A stretch of 5,531 bases of DNA, taken from Candidatus Omnitrophota bacterium. Lineage in GTDB: Bacteria; Omnitrophota; Koll11; Gygaellales; JAHJCI01. Below are positions 4,611-5,531 of this stretch, one piece after another. The position numbers and the translations under genes are program-made. The stretch spans positions 1 to 5,531 of the forward strand of contig JAUXFU010000067.1 in assembly GCA_030622705.1 (NCBI GenBank), in the 5' to 3' direction. The notes beneath the pieces were generated by a model. That model saw only the letters and a list, made by a program, of their open reading frames with translations, was not told the origin of the DNA and searched no databases. Position 1 is the first letter of the stretch; each line of letters opens with the position of its first letter.

Positions 4611-5090
4611 CTATCTCTCCAATAGATTCTCAAACTTCTCTTCGTGCGCTATTTCCTCGGATAGAATATGTAGTATAACCTGATGGGTATGAAAATCCTT
4701 GCCTTGTGTTTTCTTGGCAAGCTTATGATAGACCTCAATCGCGTCTGCCTCTGCTTCCATTATCACGCGGATAATACGGTTGATATCCGCGCTGTTCTTA
4801 GGCGGGAGCGAATAAGAGCTATTCGCATTTTTTTCTAATTCCATTGGATTGGCAGTAGGCACATCTCCTAATGTAGTGATTAAACCGGCTAACTCAGCGG
4901 CGTGCTCTAATTCATCCCTGGCAACATCCTCCAGGGCTGCCTTTATACTCACGTAAGACCTGCCGGAAACTATCTGGGCTATATACCAGTAAAGATAAAA
5001 GGCCAGCCATTCATCGCAGTAGGCCTTATTAAGCTCCCTTACCAACTCTTTTAAACTTAAATCAACAATCGCTCTTGCCTGTTTCCCCAT
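4611..5090 (-). CDS. Ferritin-like di-iron protein
   Basis: A 159-residue four-helix-bundle protein of the ferritin/rubrerythrin superfamily. The start ATG 5088-5090 is preferred because GAGGGG lies about 8 bases upstream; a GTG at 5106-5108 would overlap the porB stop by 4 bases and add six residues. Probable iron ligands fall in the expected helices: E27 (CDEWLAFYLYW), E60 and H63 (ELEH, an E-x-x-H), E114 (EAEADAIEVY) and E146 with H149 (EIAH, a second E-x-x-H). It has no C-terminal rubredoxin domain and no signal peptide, so it is not a full rubrerythrin and is probably cytoplasmic. Likely roles are iron storage or ferroxidase activity and peroxide or oxygen protection, useful beside an oxygen-sensitive PFOR. 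It follows porB directly and is probably co-transcribed. Bacterioferritin- or Dps-like assignment cannot be settled by eye. Confidence 0.88.
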   Translation of the reverse strand: MGKQARAIVDLSLKELVRELNKAYCDEWLAFYLYWYIAQIVSGRSYVSIKAALEDVARDELEHAAELAGLITTLGDVPTANPMELEKNANSSYSLPPKNSADINRIIRVIMEAEADAIEVYHKLAKKTQGKDFHTHQVILHILSEEIAHEEKFENLLER

Positions 5091-5104
5091 CTTTTTCACC
5101 CCTC

Positions 5105-5531
5105 TCACCTGCTTCCGGCTACAAGATTATACCTTTTTATATTGTTATTAGCAACGTCCTGAATCTTGGCCAATTCAGCAGGATTATTAATAACATGCCT
5201 GAATCGCCGCTGAGGCTTAAGATACTCCTCAACCGGCACAGGGGCAATCTTACGCACCCCGGTTAATATGCCGTTTTCATATTCAAATAATGGATAAAGT
5301 CCGCTCTGAACCGCAAGTTTGGCAATCTGACAGGTTAAATCTGAAGAATACCCCCACCCCAGAGGACAGGGAACATGAATTTGCAGGTATTTAGGGCCCT
5401 TAATACCTACTGCCTTTCTTACTTTTTTCTGCAGGTCCTGAGGGAAACCCACTGAAGCAACAGCTGTGTAGGCAATCCCGTGAGCATTAGCAATCTCCGG
5501 AAGCGGCTTTTTGGGCCGGGGATTGCCAAAA
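5105..5531 (-). CDS. porB: Pyruvate:ferredoxin oxidoreductase, beta subunit (partial, C-terminal)
   Basis: The C-terminal 142 codons or so of a 2-oxoacid:ferredoxin oxidoreductase beta subunit; the gene continues past the right edge. The frame is open from the edge, so the GTG at 5450-5452 is an internal valine and not a start. Recognisable segments are KPLPEIANAHGIAYTAVASVG near the edge, the conserved HVPCPLGWGY, AVQSGLYPLFEYENG, and PVEEYLKPQRRFRHV near the end. PorB carries thiamine diphosphate and converts pyruvate and CoA to acetyl-CoA and CO2 with reduction of ferredoxin, in the cytoplasm. The ferredoxin encoded downstream is a natural partner. The QRRF ending and PCP motif fit PorB, but another 2-oxoacid substrate cannot be excluded from this part alone. 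The ferritin-like gene follows after 14 bases. Confidence 0.92.
   Translation of the reverse strand, partial: FGNPRPKKPLPEIANAHGIAYTAVASVGFPQDLQKKVRKAVGIKGPKYLQIHVPCPLGWGYSSDLTCQIAKLAVQSGLYPLFEYENGILTGVRKIAPVPVEEYLKPQRRFRHVINNPAELAKIQDVANNNIKRYNLVAGSR

Noticed and set aside
5075..5266. Plus-strand ORF of 63 residues
   Set aside because: Antisense to porB and the ferritin-like start.

Overview
The window looks like a junction between an ordinary anaerobic metabolic gene cluster (right half) and an accessory or mobile segment (left half) in a bacterium of fairly low G+C. All convincing genes lie on the minus strand, so transcription runs from right to left. The right half suggests a strict or near-strict anaerobe: the end of pyruvate:ferredoxin oxidoreductase beta, a di-iron ferritin-like protein, a one-cluster ferredoxin and an AmrS-type radical SAM enzyme. 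GTG/TTG-type starts and REP-like intergenic repeats would suit an uncultivated lineage such as Omnitrophota, but that is a guess from gene style only.

Right half (about 3360-5531). porB (partial, runs off the right edge) is followed closely by the ferritin-like gene; after a 142-base gap come ferredoxin and amrS, which are nearly touching. The gap holds an imperfect seven-base tandem repeat folded into a perfect 12-bp hairpin (4547-4607) and a 7-bp inverted repeat (4494-4518). The set could couple pyruvate oxidation, ferredoxin reduction and iron handling, but the repeat block may split it into two transcripts.

Junction (about 2860-3405). A tRNA-type promoter leads into the 5' half of a tRNA, probably tRNA-Thr, that stops being tRNA-like at the anticodon loop. 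Beyond it lies a stretch of about 380 bases without a gene but rich in short repeats: two copies of TAGTCCCAAT, three copies of an 11-mer containing TTGACA, and three ten-base units with a shared TATC core. This is what an attachment region of an integrated element can look like, with arm-type or operator sites. No integrase lies in the window.

Left half (1-2858). A near-consensus promoter with a predicted leader of only about 13 bases drives an SF2 helicase with an excisionase-like helix-turn-helix at its N-terminus. The helicase stop overlaps the start of a small protein with a Cys/His knuckle by 8 bases, so the two are probably translationally coupled. Next come a short ORF whose N-terminal part resembles class 3 lipase-like proteins but whose second half looks like the antisense of another coding sequence, and the start of a single-pass membrane protein that leaves the window on the left. 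The helicase plus small protein is the most promising candidate for an undescribed system. A defence or element-maintenance role is inference only, since no nuclease or known defence partner is visible.
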